From Sipunculus nudus (Eukaryota; Annelida; Sipuncula; Golfingiida; Sipunculidae): a stretch of 64,000 bases of DNA. Below the pieces are notes generated by a model. The model was given only the letters and a program-made list of their open reading frames with translations. It did not search any database and was not told the origin of the DNA. The DNA is taken from assembly GCA_026874595.1 (NCBI GenBank), contig CM049321.1:9054979-9118978 (forward strand), given 5' to 3'. A program made the translations under genes and the position numbers. Below, one piece after another: positions 1-11,695 of this stretch; the stretch's first letter is position 1, and each line of letters opens with the position of its first letter.

Positions 1-1065
1 TATCACAATATGTGTTGCACCATAAATGTATCGCAATAGGTATTAAACCTTAGATGTACCACAATCTGTATTGCACCTCAGATGTATCGCAATATGCATT
101 GCACCTTAGATGTATCGCAATATGTATTGTACCATAAATGTATCACAATAGGTATTAAACCTTAGATGTACCACAATCTGTATTGCACCTCAGATGTATC
201 GCAATATGCATTGCACCTTAGATGTATATCAATATGTATTCTACCATAAATGTATTGCAATAGGTATTAAACCTTAGATGTACCACAATCTGTATTGCAC
301 CTCAGATGTATCGCAATATGCATTGCACCTTAGATGTATCGCAATATGTATTGCACCATAAATGTATTGCAATAGGTATTAAACCTTAGATGTACCACAA
401 TCTGTATTGCACCTCAGATGTATCGCAATATGCATTGCACCTTAGATGTATATCAATATGTATTCTACCATAAATGTATCACAATAGGTATTAAACCTTA
501 GATGTACCACAATCTGTATTGCACCTCAGATGTATCGCAATATGCATTGCACCTTAGATGTATCGCAATATGTATTGCACCATAAATGTATTGCAATAGG
601 TATTAAACCTTAAATGTACCACAATCTGTATTGCACCTCAGATGTATCGCAATATGCATTGCACCTTAGATGTATCGCAATATGTATTGCACCATAAATG
701 TATCGCAATAGGTATTAAACCTTAGATGTACCACAATCTATATTGCACCTCAGATGTATCGCAATATGCATTGCACCTTAGATGTATGGCAATATATATT
801 GCACCATAAATGTATCACAATAGGTATTTAACCTTAGATGTACCACAATCTGTATTGCACCTCAGATGTTTCGCAATATGCATTGCACCTTAGATGTATC
901 GCAATATGTATTGCACCATAAATGTATCGCAATAGGTATTAAACCTTAGATGTATCACAATATGTGTTGCACCTCAGATGTAACCCAATATGCATTGCAT
1001 CTTACATGTATTGCAGTATGTATTGCACCTTAGATGTATCACAATATGTATTGCACCTTAGATGT
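1..1065. repeat. Satellite array: 28-bp monomer in a 112-bp higher-order unit
   Basis: The window opens inside a tandem array. The monomer is 28 bp (for example AGATGTATCGCAATATG plus TATTGCACCTT), itself an imperfect dimer of a 14-bp unit (ATGTATCGCAAT / ATGTATTGCACC). Four distinct monomers form a 112-bp higher-order repeat. The marker monomer with AAATGTATYRCAATAGG starts at 24, 136, 248 and 360, and the order holds to about 930. After that the array degenerates into single 28-bp units and ends near 1065. Two monomer variants (TATCAATATGTATTCTACC) recur in alternate higher-order units. The array lies 3' of the known hyccin exons, so it is intronic or downstream of that gene. Open frames through it are by-products of the repeat. 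Confidence 0.95.
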
Positions 1066-1372
1066 ATTTTCATAGATTCCTCTGAGACAAATAATCCAAA
1101 ATATGACAGAACAGTCATCAGTGTTTGTGATATGTTCATCACTGGTGAACTGAGAAATAAACCAGCCATTCCAGCTGTTGATGTCCAATGTATAGGCGAC
1201 TGACCTTTGTGACATCTTTGTGATGTCACTTTTGTCTTATAAACAGCTCTCAGAACCATATACATGGAAAGTCTTTCATGGAAGAACGTTTTGTTCAGCT
1301 GTACCATAATGAAGCCATGATCAGTCTATAATCAACATGAAAGTGGCGCAAAGTAAATAATTTGGTGTAAAT
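1066..1372. other. Unassigned spacer
   Basis: Unique-looking AT-rich sequence between the satellite and the hAT-type element. A minus-strand open frame runs through it into the array, but it shows no recognisable motif or splice context. I see no gene here. Confidence 0.5.
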
Positions 1373-2637
1373 CAGAGTTGGGTCCAGAGTTGTATTTGAA
1401 TTACAATAACTTTTTCAAGTAATTGTAACTGTAATCGATTACATTTTCTAATCCTGGAAAGAAATTGTAATCGATTGCTTTTGAAAAGTAATTTTTCAAA
1501 CTATTACTTTTCAATTACTTTTGGGTATATAATTTGTCTCATATGAATTAATTCATCAAACTGTCAAATTTAATAAGCATACCTGGCTATTAACCAGTTT
1601 CCCATGGTTGTTCATCATGTACTTCAGAGGCACATATGCATTTTAAATAATATTTTTATTATCTCAGGCTACTTGTGAATTTTGACTGAATTAAACAATT
1701 TCCCATCAAAACTATCCCAATGTAAAGACTTCAGGTTACCCTTGGTTATCTGAAATCACTTTCAATTTATTCCTTGGGGTAGCCTGAACCTAATTTCAGG
1801 TTAACCCCATTTTTTTTGGAAAACCTTACTGGTTGATTTGATTCAATGATAAATTTTAATACTTTTAACCAATGATATATTATTTCAATTTACCCTATGA
1901 AAGATACAAGATCTAAAACGTTGAATCGGTCTAACAAAAGCTGTTGCATATTGTTAACAATATTATAAAGTGTATTTTTATTGACTCGCACACTTCGCCA
2001 AAGCGCATGACAAATTACATGCAAACAAAGGATATGGAAAGGCTCATATGAATTTTATGTAAATAAAAATACAGAACCAGCTGGATTGAAATGTCACAGT
2101 TTCTATCCATTTAGTGGTAACCAAAAGCTATAAATCCAAGCATTTCTACATAATAATGCTTAACTAAGTTTTTTTTCTCTTTTTTTTTCTTACCATACCT
2201 TATTGAAATGGCCAGGTATATATCTGTTTAGAGGTAACCCAAAGCCACATACACAGATTTATGTCGTTATAATAATATTAAGGCGATTTGTTTTCTTTTT
2301 TTAACAACAAGCTTCAGTAATATACCACAATCTGGATCTGTTTTGTGGTGACAATGACATGTTTAATTTAATATGACATTACCACTTAACAATGACTCTT
2401 TGTACATATCCTATTGGATTCATTTTATAATATAGATTGTGCTGATGTGCCTTTATTAAATTTGTTACGACCGTTAATAAGAGTGTTAAGAGCTCAAACC
2501 AATCTCTAACCCAATTGCTGTTCTTGCATGAGGTAAATCATACTAAAACACCAAAGTAATTGCAAAAGTAATTGATTAATTTTAAAAGAAACTGTATTTG
2601 TAATCCATTACTTTAAATGTATTTGGACCCAAGTCTG
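1373..2637. mobile_element. Non-autonomous hAT-like DNA transposon
   Basis: The ends are inverted: the left end reads CAGAGTTGGGTCCAG and the right end, read inward on the other strand, reads CAGACTTGGGTCCAA. Both subterminal regions are rich in GTAATTG/GTAATCGATTAC motifs. The flanking octamers GTGTAAAT and GCATGAAT match at 5 of 8 positions, consistent with a decayed 8-bp target duplication. No transposase frame remains, so it depended on a partner in trans. Its ends resemble those of the elements at 38326-38914 and ending near 56999. Confidence 0.7.
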
Positions 2638-2819
2638 GCATGAATCATGGCAGACATTAAAATTACTGACAATTGGTATATGCTTACAATAAAGTACTGG
2701 AGTTCCTGCATCATAAATTAGTGCCTCTGTTTAGTTTTCATTGTTCCTTGTAGAAATCTCCACATGTCATAATTTTGTTGTGAATAAGGAACAAAAAGGG
2801 AATGTTTGTTTGTTTTGGA

Positions 2820-3020
2820 GCTGATGATAATAATTTTTCAGACAGAAACACTCTAAAACCTATCCCAACCAAGGTATGCATGAGAGCAATCACTGACTAA
2901 AATTTGAATGAAATCAGATAATATTTAGGAAAGTAATAGCACATTAATGAAAAACTCATGGACAGGCAAACAAACAGACAGACAAACCCAAATCAATGTC
3001 CCCCATTCCGTGGAAGCGGA
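2820..3020. repeat. Dispersed repeat with GACA tract (family A, fragment)
   Basis: Contains 'CTAAAACCTATCCCAACC', 'GAATGAAATCAGATAATATT', an ACAGACAGACAAAC tract and 'AATGTCCCCCATTCCG'. The same ordered blocks occur at 29640-30080 (about twice) and inverted at 59920-60110. Non-coding mobile-element relic. Confidence 0.75.
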
Positions 3021-3130
3021 AAAAAAACTGATTTCATTCTAACCCTAGGGTAAGGAAATAATTTTTAAAATATTGCATAAAAAATTGAGTAGGCCAGTTT
3101 GATGGACCAGCGTTAATTCAAGTGGCTTAC

Positions 3131-3265
3131 CTTCTGTTCCCGTCGACACGCTCTCGTCAGGTAGACCTGGATAAGTGATGGAAGGAAATCGAGGCTGAAA
3201 CGACGGAGTTCAATCCTCGGTGATCGGTAGAAGTCAAACAGCTGATGACAAACTGGCTCAATGAC
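3131..3265 (-). CDS. FAM126: Hyccin coding exon (residues 50-94)
   Basis: 135 bp, phase 0 at both ends. The acceptor is TCTGTAATTCAG before GTC ATT GAG CCA, and the donor is CAG AAG|GTAAGCC. It begins VIEPVCHQLFDFYRS and continues with FLPSLIQVYL and a basic end (CRREQK). The EPVCHQLF-x-FYRS block and the FLP-x-LI-x-x-YL helix are the most recognisable part of the hyccin N-terminal domain. The next exon is not in the window. Confidence 0.9.
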
Positions 3266-6200
3266 CTGAATTACAGATAAGCATTTTAAGTGTTTCATTG
3301 TATTGAGAGATGATGTCAAGAGCATACATTTCCATCATAGTATCTACAAATGATCCTCTGCAGTAATCTCTCAAATACAGTGAAACCTCATTGGGTCAAA
3401 GTTGAAGTGACACACGTCCCAGGTTTGACACAAGCAGGTTTTATTTTCTAATAATTTAACTAGAGTTGTTTACTTCGAAATAAGTGGGGTATTCAACTTT
3501 ATTAAAGCGAGTTCGACACAACGAGATTTCCCTGTATTTACCTTATGCATAACTCACTATCTGTATTACTGATAAACAAATGGCATTATATACTATTCTG
3601 TAGGAAGAAAAAATCTTAACAACAATTTTCATTATGCAAGGGATAAAGTTAAGGTGTAGCTTACTAGCTGTGACAGCATGAATTGTGTAATAACTTTTGA
3701 CTGCCATAAAATTGCTCAATTTATGATGACAAATATCTTAGCTTGTTTAGAAAATCTAGCAAACACTTAGAAAAAATCACACTTGTTTGCTCAATTAAAC
3801 AAAGTGTTTAATATGCATAGATGTGTTTATCATCAGTCACCAACCTCATTCGCCAAGTCATCTTCAAGAAGTTCATATAATGCTAATATAAGATCGTCGT
3901 TATTTCTGACAGTGCTGGCGTATGTATTAAGCTCTGTGTCAGGAAGAGCCTGCAAAAGACAAAACAAAATACGTTCTATCCACTGCCAAAAAAATAATTT
4001 TCTTGAAAAGATTATATTTCTTATCCAAAGTAAAGTTTGTCTTGACAAGAAATCCTCAAGATATTTTTTTTATTTATAAGCAGACTGCTTAAAGTCAAGA
4101 AAATATATCTAGCTTAATAGATATGTTCTTGTTGAGATACACGTGCAAAAAAATCACAATTGTGCTCTGGCAGCCATATTGGATTTCCGACAAGGCAGTA
4201 ATTCAATAGGTTTGGAGCCCTCATAGGTACCAATCATCCCTGTGGATATAAGAAAAGATCAATCATGATCTTGTTGAGATATCACGCTTGGAAGAAAACA
4301 TTCGATTGTGCTCTGGCTGCCATATTGGAATCCTGACAGGTCTTATATTCAATAGGTCTGGAGCCCTCATAGGTACTAATCAAACCTGTGAATTTGAGAA
4401 AGATCAAGCATGTTCTTCTAGAGATATCACGCACGACAGAAAACGTCGCTGACTGACAGAAGGACAAACAGATGGCTGGACTGACACGGTGATCACTTTA
4501 GGGCATTGCTTTTCAAGCGGGGCCCTAATTAATCATATTTTACATTAACTTTATAACTGTGTAAAAACTGCAGCTAAATTGAAGAAAAAGACAAAATCTT
4601 GAATAAACTGAGCATTTTAGGGGAATCAGTTTTTTGTTCACTGATTTTTGTGACTCAATTAACATTCAAATTAAACATGATTTTTTCCTTAAAAACAAAC
4701 CTGAGACTTATTTCCTGCACAATTTGTGACTATTACCTTTTTGCCTCCTGACTTGATAGGCTGTTGAGTGAGGGGGGGGGGGGTTGTGCTAAACCTGTAC
4801 GACAGTTACTCCATTACTTTTAGTTCAAGGAGAGTTCAACTGTAAGTAAAACCCATGAATTGCAAAACAAGAGATGCGAGCCTGGAGGGCATATCTACAT
4901 CTACCTACAGAGCCTGTCATATGCTAATTAGCTCACTGAAAGTTCTTGTTGAGTAGGTCTTGTACTGCTGGCTAACGAGCTATTACAGGTAAATGAGGCT
5001 CTGGCTGATTAGAGCCAATTAGGGAGCTTACTGACAGGGTAAAGGTAATTTTAGGAAGCTTTGAAGTCAATCATTATATGGCTCACCGGTTGGGTGACTC
5101 ATACTCTTATGGATTTAGAAATTGTTGTGAGCCTAAATATTTTTGGTTTTGTCATCAAAGCCATCCCTCTGTGGGTATCACTTCAGGAATCTACAAAAAG
5201 TGGAATATCTGTTAAGTCATGCCTTCAGAAATCATGAAACCATACCTTTACAATTCCAGTCAAGTCCTCACCATAAAAGTGACAAGGGCAACATATACTA
5301 TGGTTGGCTTCATATTCACGTGGATAAAATTTCGAGATTTTCATTTTTTTTTAGTATTTTGCAATGTTACGTTTCAGCAATCTCACAATACAAAAGACCT
5401 GCACACAGTGTTAAATAATTAATATGTCAATTAAATTATATGTGTGCATAAAATATATTAACAACAAAATATTTTGAAATTGGAAACACAACTGGAATGA
5501 TATGATAAAATTAAGAATATCGGTCTTAGATCATACACAAGCTATTTTTATTCATAAGGTCAACCTTTTACTTTCAAATTTGCCTTCGATGATGGGAGCT
5601 CTTCTTCACTAAGCTTAAATTTTTTCAATAATAACCTTTTTGCGAAAATCATGAATTTGAATCCCTCAAGAACAAAAAAGGCAACTATGCATGCACAGTA
5701 TTAAATCCAAACATATCCTACTGAACGGGCAAAAATTTAACAACAGTAAGTTTAAATGACTGGAAACATTTGAAGCCTTCAATCCAAAGTTTCTTCAGCA
5801 GCAGAAAGTGATGTCTCTAGCAGGAACATCTAAAAAAAGATCAGTTTGTGGTCTTTCATGCACCTGTATACCTTTGATCAACCTGATGAGGTTATCAGTC
5901 AATGGTCCACCTGAATATGCCTGAATATGCAACAAACGATGCCACTGAACACTGGATAACTAAAGGAGGAGGAAGACATGTTGTAGTATATCAGCCCAAG
6001 GGGTTCTCCAGTACTAAAAAAGGAAAAATTGCTATCATTTTTTCTAAAGGCGTTGATCTATAAATTACAAAAATGCATGAAAGCAGTTTGGGAGTTGTAG
6101 CTTTAGAAAAAATATAAGCCTGTTTCCATGGCAACCATGGTTATTTTCGCAGTAAAATGATAAAATTTACAAAGATTTAGGCTGTAGCTTTGTTAGTTTT

Positions 6201-8572
6201 GTACATAAAAGGATGAAATGAATGCCAAAATTCATCAGAAGAAAGATATTTTTTTAAAATTTTTTCTACACACAAATAATTTGGCTAAATGCAAATATAT
6301 GCTAATTTTCTATTAAAAGTTCACATTTTTTACCCCAAACATATGTTAACAGTCCTGTTTTTTATCAAATAAACACTTTCAGCTTAAACTTTACCTTGCT
6401 AGACAGGAAAAGAAATATACAATAAAGTTTGATAATCATTATTATTCATCTTATTTGCACCTTAATAAATATTCATGCATTTTTTTGTAATCTATGGATC
6501 AATGGCTTTAGAAAGAAATAATGATAGAAATTGCACCTCCTTTGGCCTAATTATTTTCAGGATCTGGCTGATAGACTGTTGAACTTGAAAAGACACACCT
6601 TATGGTACCAGTTAGGTACTGTGGGTACCTTAGGTCTGGGGGGGGGGGGTAGAGGCACCTAGCCCAGATCCGCTACAGCTTACCAAATGATTTAGGAAAC
6701 ACCACTTAACTTGAACAGTTACCTAGGGACCCATGGGTCTCGATGCTCAGCTGCATTTGTCTATAAGGATTTATGTTTATGACGTTTTCCAAAATATTGG
6801 TCCTGTGATCAGTTTGAAGCCAACCTGTCTACCCAAACTGGAGTTATCATCCATAAACTAATGTGTGAATGGATGGGCCCTGTGACCTTAACCTTTGGCC
6901 TAGTGACCCCAAAATCAAAAGGAAACTTCCCCCATTGGCAGGTGCACCACATGTCGATGATGGAAGGATTGAGATGAAAAGTTTGGCTTAAAATGCATCC
7001 ACAATCTTTCTAAAGTAGTGCGTCCTGTGACCTTGACCTTTGATCTCAAGACCCCAGAATCAACAGTTCTTACTTTACTGGTGGGCCATATGTAAGTCAA
7101 GTTTGAAACCAATATTTCAAACCAAACTGGTGTTATCATCTGGAAACTAATATGTGAATAGATGGCCCCCATGACCTTGACCTTTGACCTTGTGACCCCA
7201 AAATCCATAAGTTACTTCCACGATTGGCAGGTGAGCAACATCTGGAAGATAGAAGGTTTGGGACAGAATGTTTGCCTAAAAATATATCAACAATCTTTTT
7301 AAAGAAGTTGGTCCTGTGACCTTGACCTTTGGCCTTATGACCCCAAAATCAAAAGGGTTCTTACATTATTGGTGGGTCATATATAAGTCAAAATTGAAAC
7401 TAATATGTCCATCCAAACTGGAGTTATCATCCAGAAACAAATATGTGGACATATGGGCCCCTGTGACCATGACCTTGTGACCCCCAAATCAATCAGGCTT
7501 TCCCCTATTGGCAGCTCAGCTATATGTGCAAGATGGAATGTTTAGCATGAAAGTTTGGCTTAAAATGCATCCACAATCTTTCTAAATAAGTGGGTACTGT
7601 GACCTTGACCTTTGACCTCCTGACCCCAAAATCATATAGGGCCATATGTAAGTCAAGTTTGAAATCCATGTGTCAATACAATGTGGAGTTATCATCTGGA
7701 AACAAATTTGTGTGAATGGACGGATGGACAGACAGACAGTCAACCAGCTAGACAGACGGTGATTACTATAGGGAATCCACTTGGGATCAATAAACACACC
7801 AGGTTTTGGGATGCTAACTGCAATCACAGCTGAGAAACTAACATGATTGTTGTCATTTTATAGTAAAAAAATAGAAAAATATTTGTTAAAATAACAAAAA
7901 CAAAGGTGGCACCACCACTTTTCGGGAACAGACAAAACTAGTCATGGTCAATATTCAAGGCAAGATTCATGACAATCCATGCATTATTTATCAAGATATT
8001 GAAGGTTTTGTATCATATTTTTTATTATTCTGGGGGGTACTTTCAAGCCTCATAGCTCGGAGGATATAGGTCGCAGTGACCTAATTTCAGGTTTCCAAGG
8101 AGATTTTTAATTGACCTCCCTGGATGTTCACTAAGAAGTTTCTAGGACCAGCAGTTACCATTTGTGCCCTGCTAACGAACACCTGAAAGACAGGACGCCC
8201 GGACAAAGCGCCATTCCTATACCTCAGTTGACTTACAGTCAGCTGAGCTAAAAATCAAACCCGGATACATGATATGAATAAATCCCAACTATCTCATTCA
8301 TTTGTTTCACTAACAGTCATTATATTATTATAATAATGTGTGTTTGCATGGACCAGTTCCAATACCATGCACAGAATGGGCTGATGGTTAACAAACCGTG
8401 TTTCCAGAGGTATGATAACTATTCCAGCTGTGGAGATGCATCATCCGCTTTTGTTCATCTAAGTCTATGAGGCATCTTATTTTTCAAGGGTTTCATATTA
8501 ACAATTATTTCCCTGTGCACATATTGTGAAATTAAAACCCTCGCGAACAAAAAAGGCAACCACATTTATATA

Positions 8573-8620
<48 letters not shown>

Positions 8621-10020
8621 AATTATATAATAAAAGTCTGGTAAGATTTAGTTAATTTAATGCCCAGAAATGATAGTTATGGACAAAATAGCAATAAAAG
8701 ATAAAAGAGCCATGAACTTAACGTGAGAATATCAGTCGTGTTCAATCAGTGCCTCCATTGAGCATTTGGAAAAGGGGGACATTTAAATCATGGAATTATG
8801 CTGGAAATCTCCAGGGTTTAAGTTTATCATCAATTTCAACACTGATCTTTGGTTTGAAATAAATTTTGTCCTTGTAACTAAAAGTATCTCTTGAAACAAA
8901 CTGCCTTGATGCATTCCTAAAGTCATAAATGTCCACATGAATATTCATGAACAGGAAGTGCAAGGACTTCTAATGCAAATGAGCATTACCGGCCCCACAG
9001 CCTTGGCCTAATCATATTATAAATAAGCACAGCAGACATCAAAGCCTCCTGCTCTTTCATCTTATTAACTTAGAATTAGATCAAGCATACTTAACATTTA
9101 AGCTAATCATAAGATCATAAAGTGGTCACCAGATGTTGGATTCAGGGAAAAACCAACTGATGTCATATACTTTATCTATACCAGTATTTATTATGAAGGA
9201 AATATACTGAAGCTTATATGAGGCCTTTAATTTCCAGATTTCAGAATTTAACCTTGTTTCAAACTAACTATGATGTATGAGCACATTTTCATTTTTCTTT
9301 TCCTGATCAATAAATAAATTAATTAAACCAAAGTGAGATCTCTAATGATTCCTACCTGTTTGTTGCTTTGATATATTAACAAGTGTGAATTTATCTGAAA
9401 TATATTTAAATGTATAATTAGATCTTTCATGTAATATTTAGACAATTAAATGTACAGTACATGTTCTGTTCCCAAGTAAAATTGTCAAAATGAACTTTAG
9501 AGAAAAAGCTGTTAATTTTGTATCTGAGTACAATTAAGAAGCTCCTTGAACCAATGCTGGTAATTGAAATAATTTAATAAATGGTAATTTGCATTTTCTC
9601 ATCATGAATTATAATTTATAAGATTTTGCAAGTTCTGATTAAAGATTCTTAATTGCAAATTAATAATAAATTTAGATCAAACATAGAAATGGGTGTTAAT
9701 TAAGCCCAATTAAGCATTTATAAAACATGTTCAAAAGACTCACATTTCAGTTTCCTAAAGGAACCTGTGTTTTTACATATCAGTTGAAATCAGAGATACT
9801 CCATGTTATAAGTTTCCGAGAAATATGCCAGAAAGATTTTACACTAACAACACATGCTGTCAAGGGCATTTTGGTACCAAATTAGCATTTATCAATTAAA
9901 AGAATATGCAAACACCAGAAATGGTATAAATTAAATAAATGGTCACATTTATATATTGCATGAATTAAGAGGCAATTTTGTAAATAAATCATTCAAGTCC
10001 AACATATTTAATTTCCCTTC

Positions 10021-10070
<50 letters not shown>

Positions 10071-11621
10071 TACTATGTATTTATATACAGTCGAACCTGC
10101 CTAATGTGACCATCCATTAGGGACTGGGCACAAGTTCTGAAAATTTAGGAATTGTACAAATTTAGATGACATGTAAGACGAAAGAATGCATATTAGTAGG
10201 CCTGCCAAGTTTAAGCAACTCCGTTTCAATTCATTTCTGTCGTTTACAGAACAAAGACCATTTACATGAAAGGCAAGGATATACTCTGTCAGTCTGCCAT
10301 TTTATGTAATGCGCCTTGAGCAGTTTTATTACTGGATATGTGGCGCAATATAAATAAATAGGCTTATGCTTCACATTGTCAGTAAATCTGTAATGCTGGT
10401 ATATCAAAAACCAATTGCATATTCAGGTGGACTTTTGATTTAATGAGGGTTTTACTATTGTAAACAAGAATCTTAGCCTTTAGTTTTTAATTATACAGGT
10501 TTTTTTTTATATTAGATTACACCGGCGTGCCGCTGGTATTGAATTTTACATCGCTCTTGTGAATATGCTCTCAATATTTACCGCTGTTGTAACCCCCGAA
10601 AATGAATGAACGCCACGTGTTGCCGCCAAATTTGCATTAAACCTTTAGTTAATTGACTAACAAATGTTGATTTATTCGTCCCTTTTGTTCTTATGAGTGT
10701 ACCCGAATTGGTAACCACGGTCTGATGCAAATCGGGGGGGGGGGGGGGGGGGGGGGGTTTAAGGGTTTCAGAAAATTTTGCATCCAGGACCCCCTTTCCC
10801 GGAGCAGGGGACCTTTTGTTTAGGATTTTCATTAGTCTTCCTGGGTTGGACCCCTTGCGTTTTTCCAAATCCTGGATCCTCCCCTGATGGTTACAGTGAT
10901 GACACGTCATATCATTGGTTCTTTTAAACTCTTGCATAGCCCAAGACGGCAATTCTTCTGAATATTGCTGACTGGCTGCCATGCATACAAGCGGGCCATT
11001 AATGAGGCCTTGCGGAAAATGCAAATTTTCAGGCCGCATAGGGCAAGTTTGATCTCAAATCAGCTCTTAGAATGATTATGGCTGTCAGAAATTCCAGGCA
11101 GAGGCCACGTTCACAGCTTAGAAGAAGCTGCTTATTTCTCTAGTGGAACATATTTAATAACTATGTGCTTTCTATAAACCCCGCGTTATAATGAAAACTG
11201 CATTGTCAGCTACAAACCCTCATATGAACGACTCAAACTTGTTTCACTTTGCTGACGTCACAGGTTACTAACATCACTTGCTTCATTGGAACATCATAGA
11301 TTATCCACTCTTTGTTATAACGCCTTTCATGACACACTGAATAGCTCAAAGACAAATCACTTGGGCACAGGCCAAAGATTAACTTTGGGGGACCTCCATT
11401 CATATGCCATTCACGTTGCCTAGCCGGGGCTTCGGAGCCCAGGGTCGGCCCAGGGTCCTCCCAAACGACCACCATTAAAACAAATGACAATGCAAAGGAC
11501 CGCAACTTCACGCATGGTCAATCAACCGAGTCGCTTAATGAGTGCCCGCATTAGGCAGGTCAATAGGCAGGTCAATATATCAGTTTGGTTGGAAAACTGA
11601 TGGTCGTTCAGACAGGTTGGA

Positions 11622-11695
<74 letters not shown>

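Larger units (their letters stand above)
10088..11624. mobile_element. Non-autonomous pogo/mariner-like transposon inserted in (TA)n
   Basis: Left end CAGTCGAACCTGCCTAATG; right end read inward CAGTCCAACCTGTCTGAACG. The right subterminal region repeats CCTGCCTAATGCGGGCAC, matching the left 'CCTGCCTAATGTGACC'. TA dinucleotides flank both ends (10086-10087 and 11625-11626), and the surroundings are (TA)n on both sides, as expected for a TA-targeting transposase. It is 1537 bp long with no transposase. The interior holds a module shared with the element at 35235-36559. Confidence 0.7.

Noticed and set aside
1-1065. CRISPR-like array of short repeats
   Set aside because: Contiguous tandem monomers with no unique spacers, in a eukaryotic intronic or intergenic context; likewise 39781-39972.
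10578-11039. 153-codon minus-strand frame with a poly-proline run
   Set aside because: It spans the border of a nested repeat and its homopolymer C tail; the paralogous module at 35.8 kb lacks the insertion and the frame.
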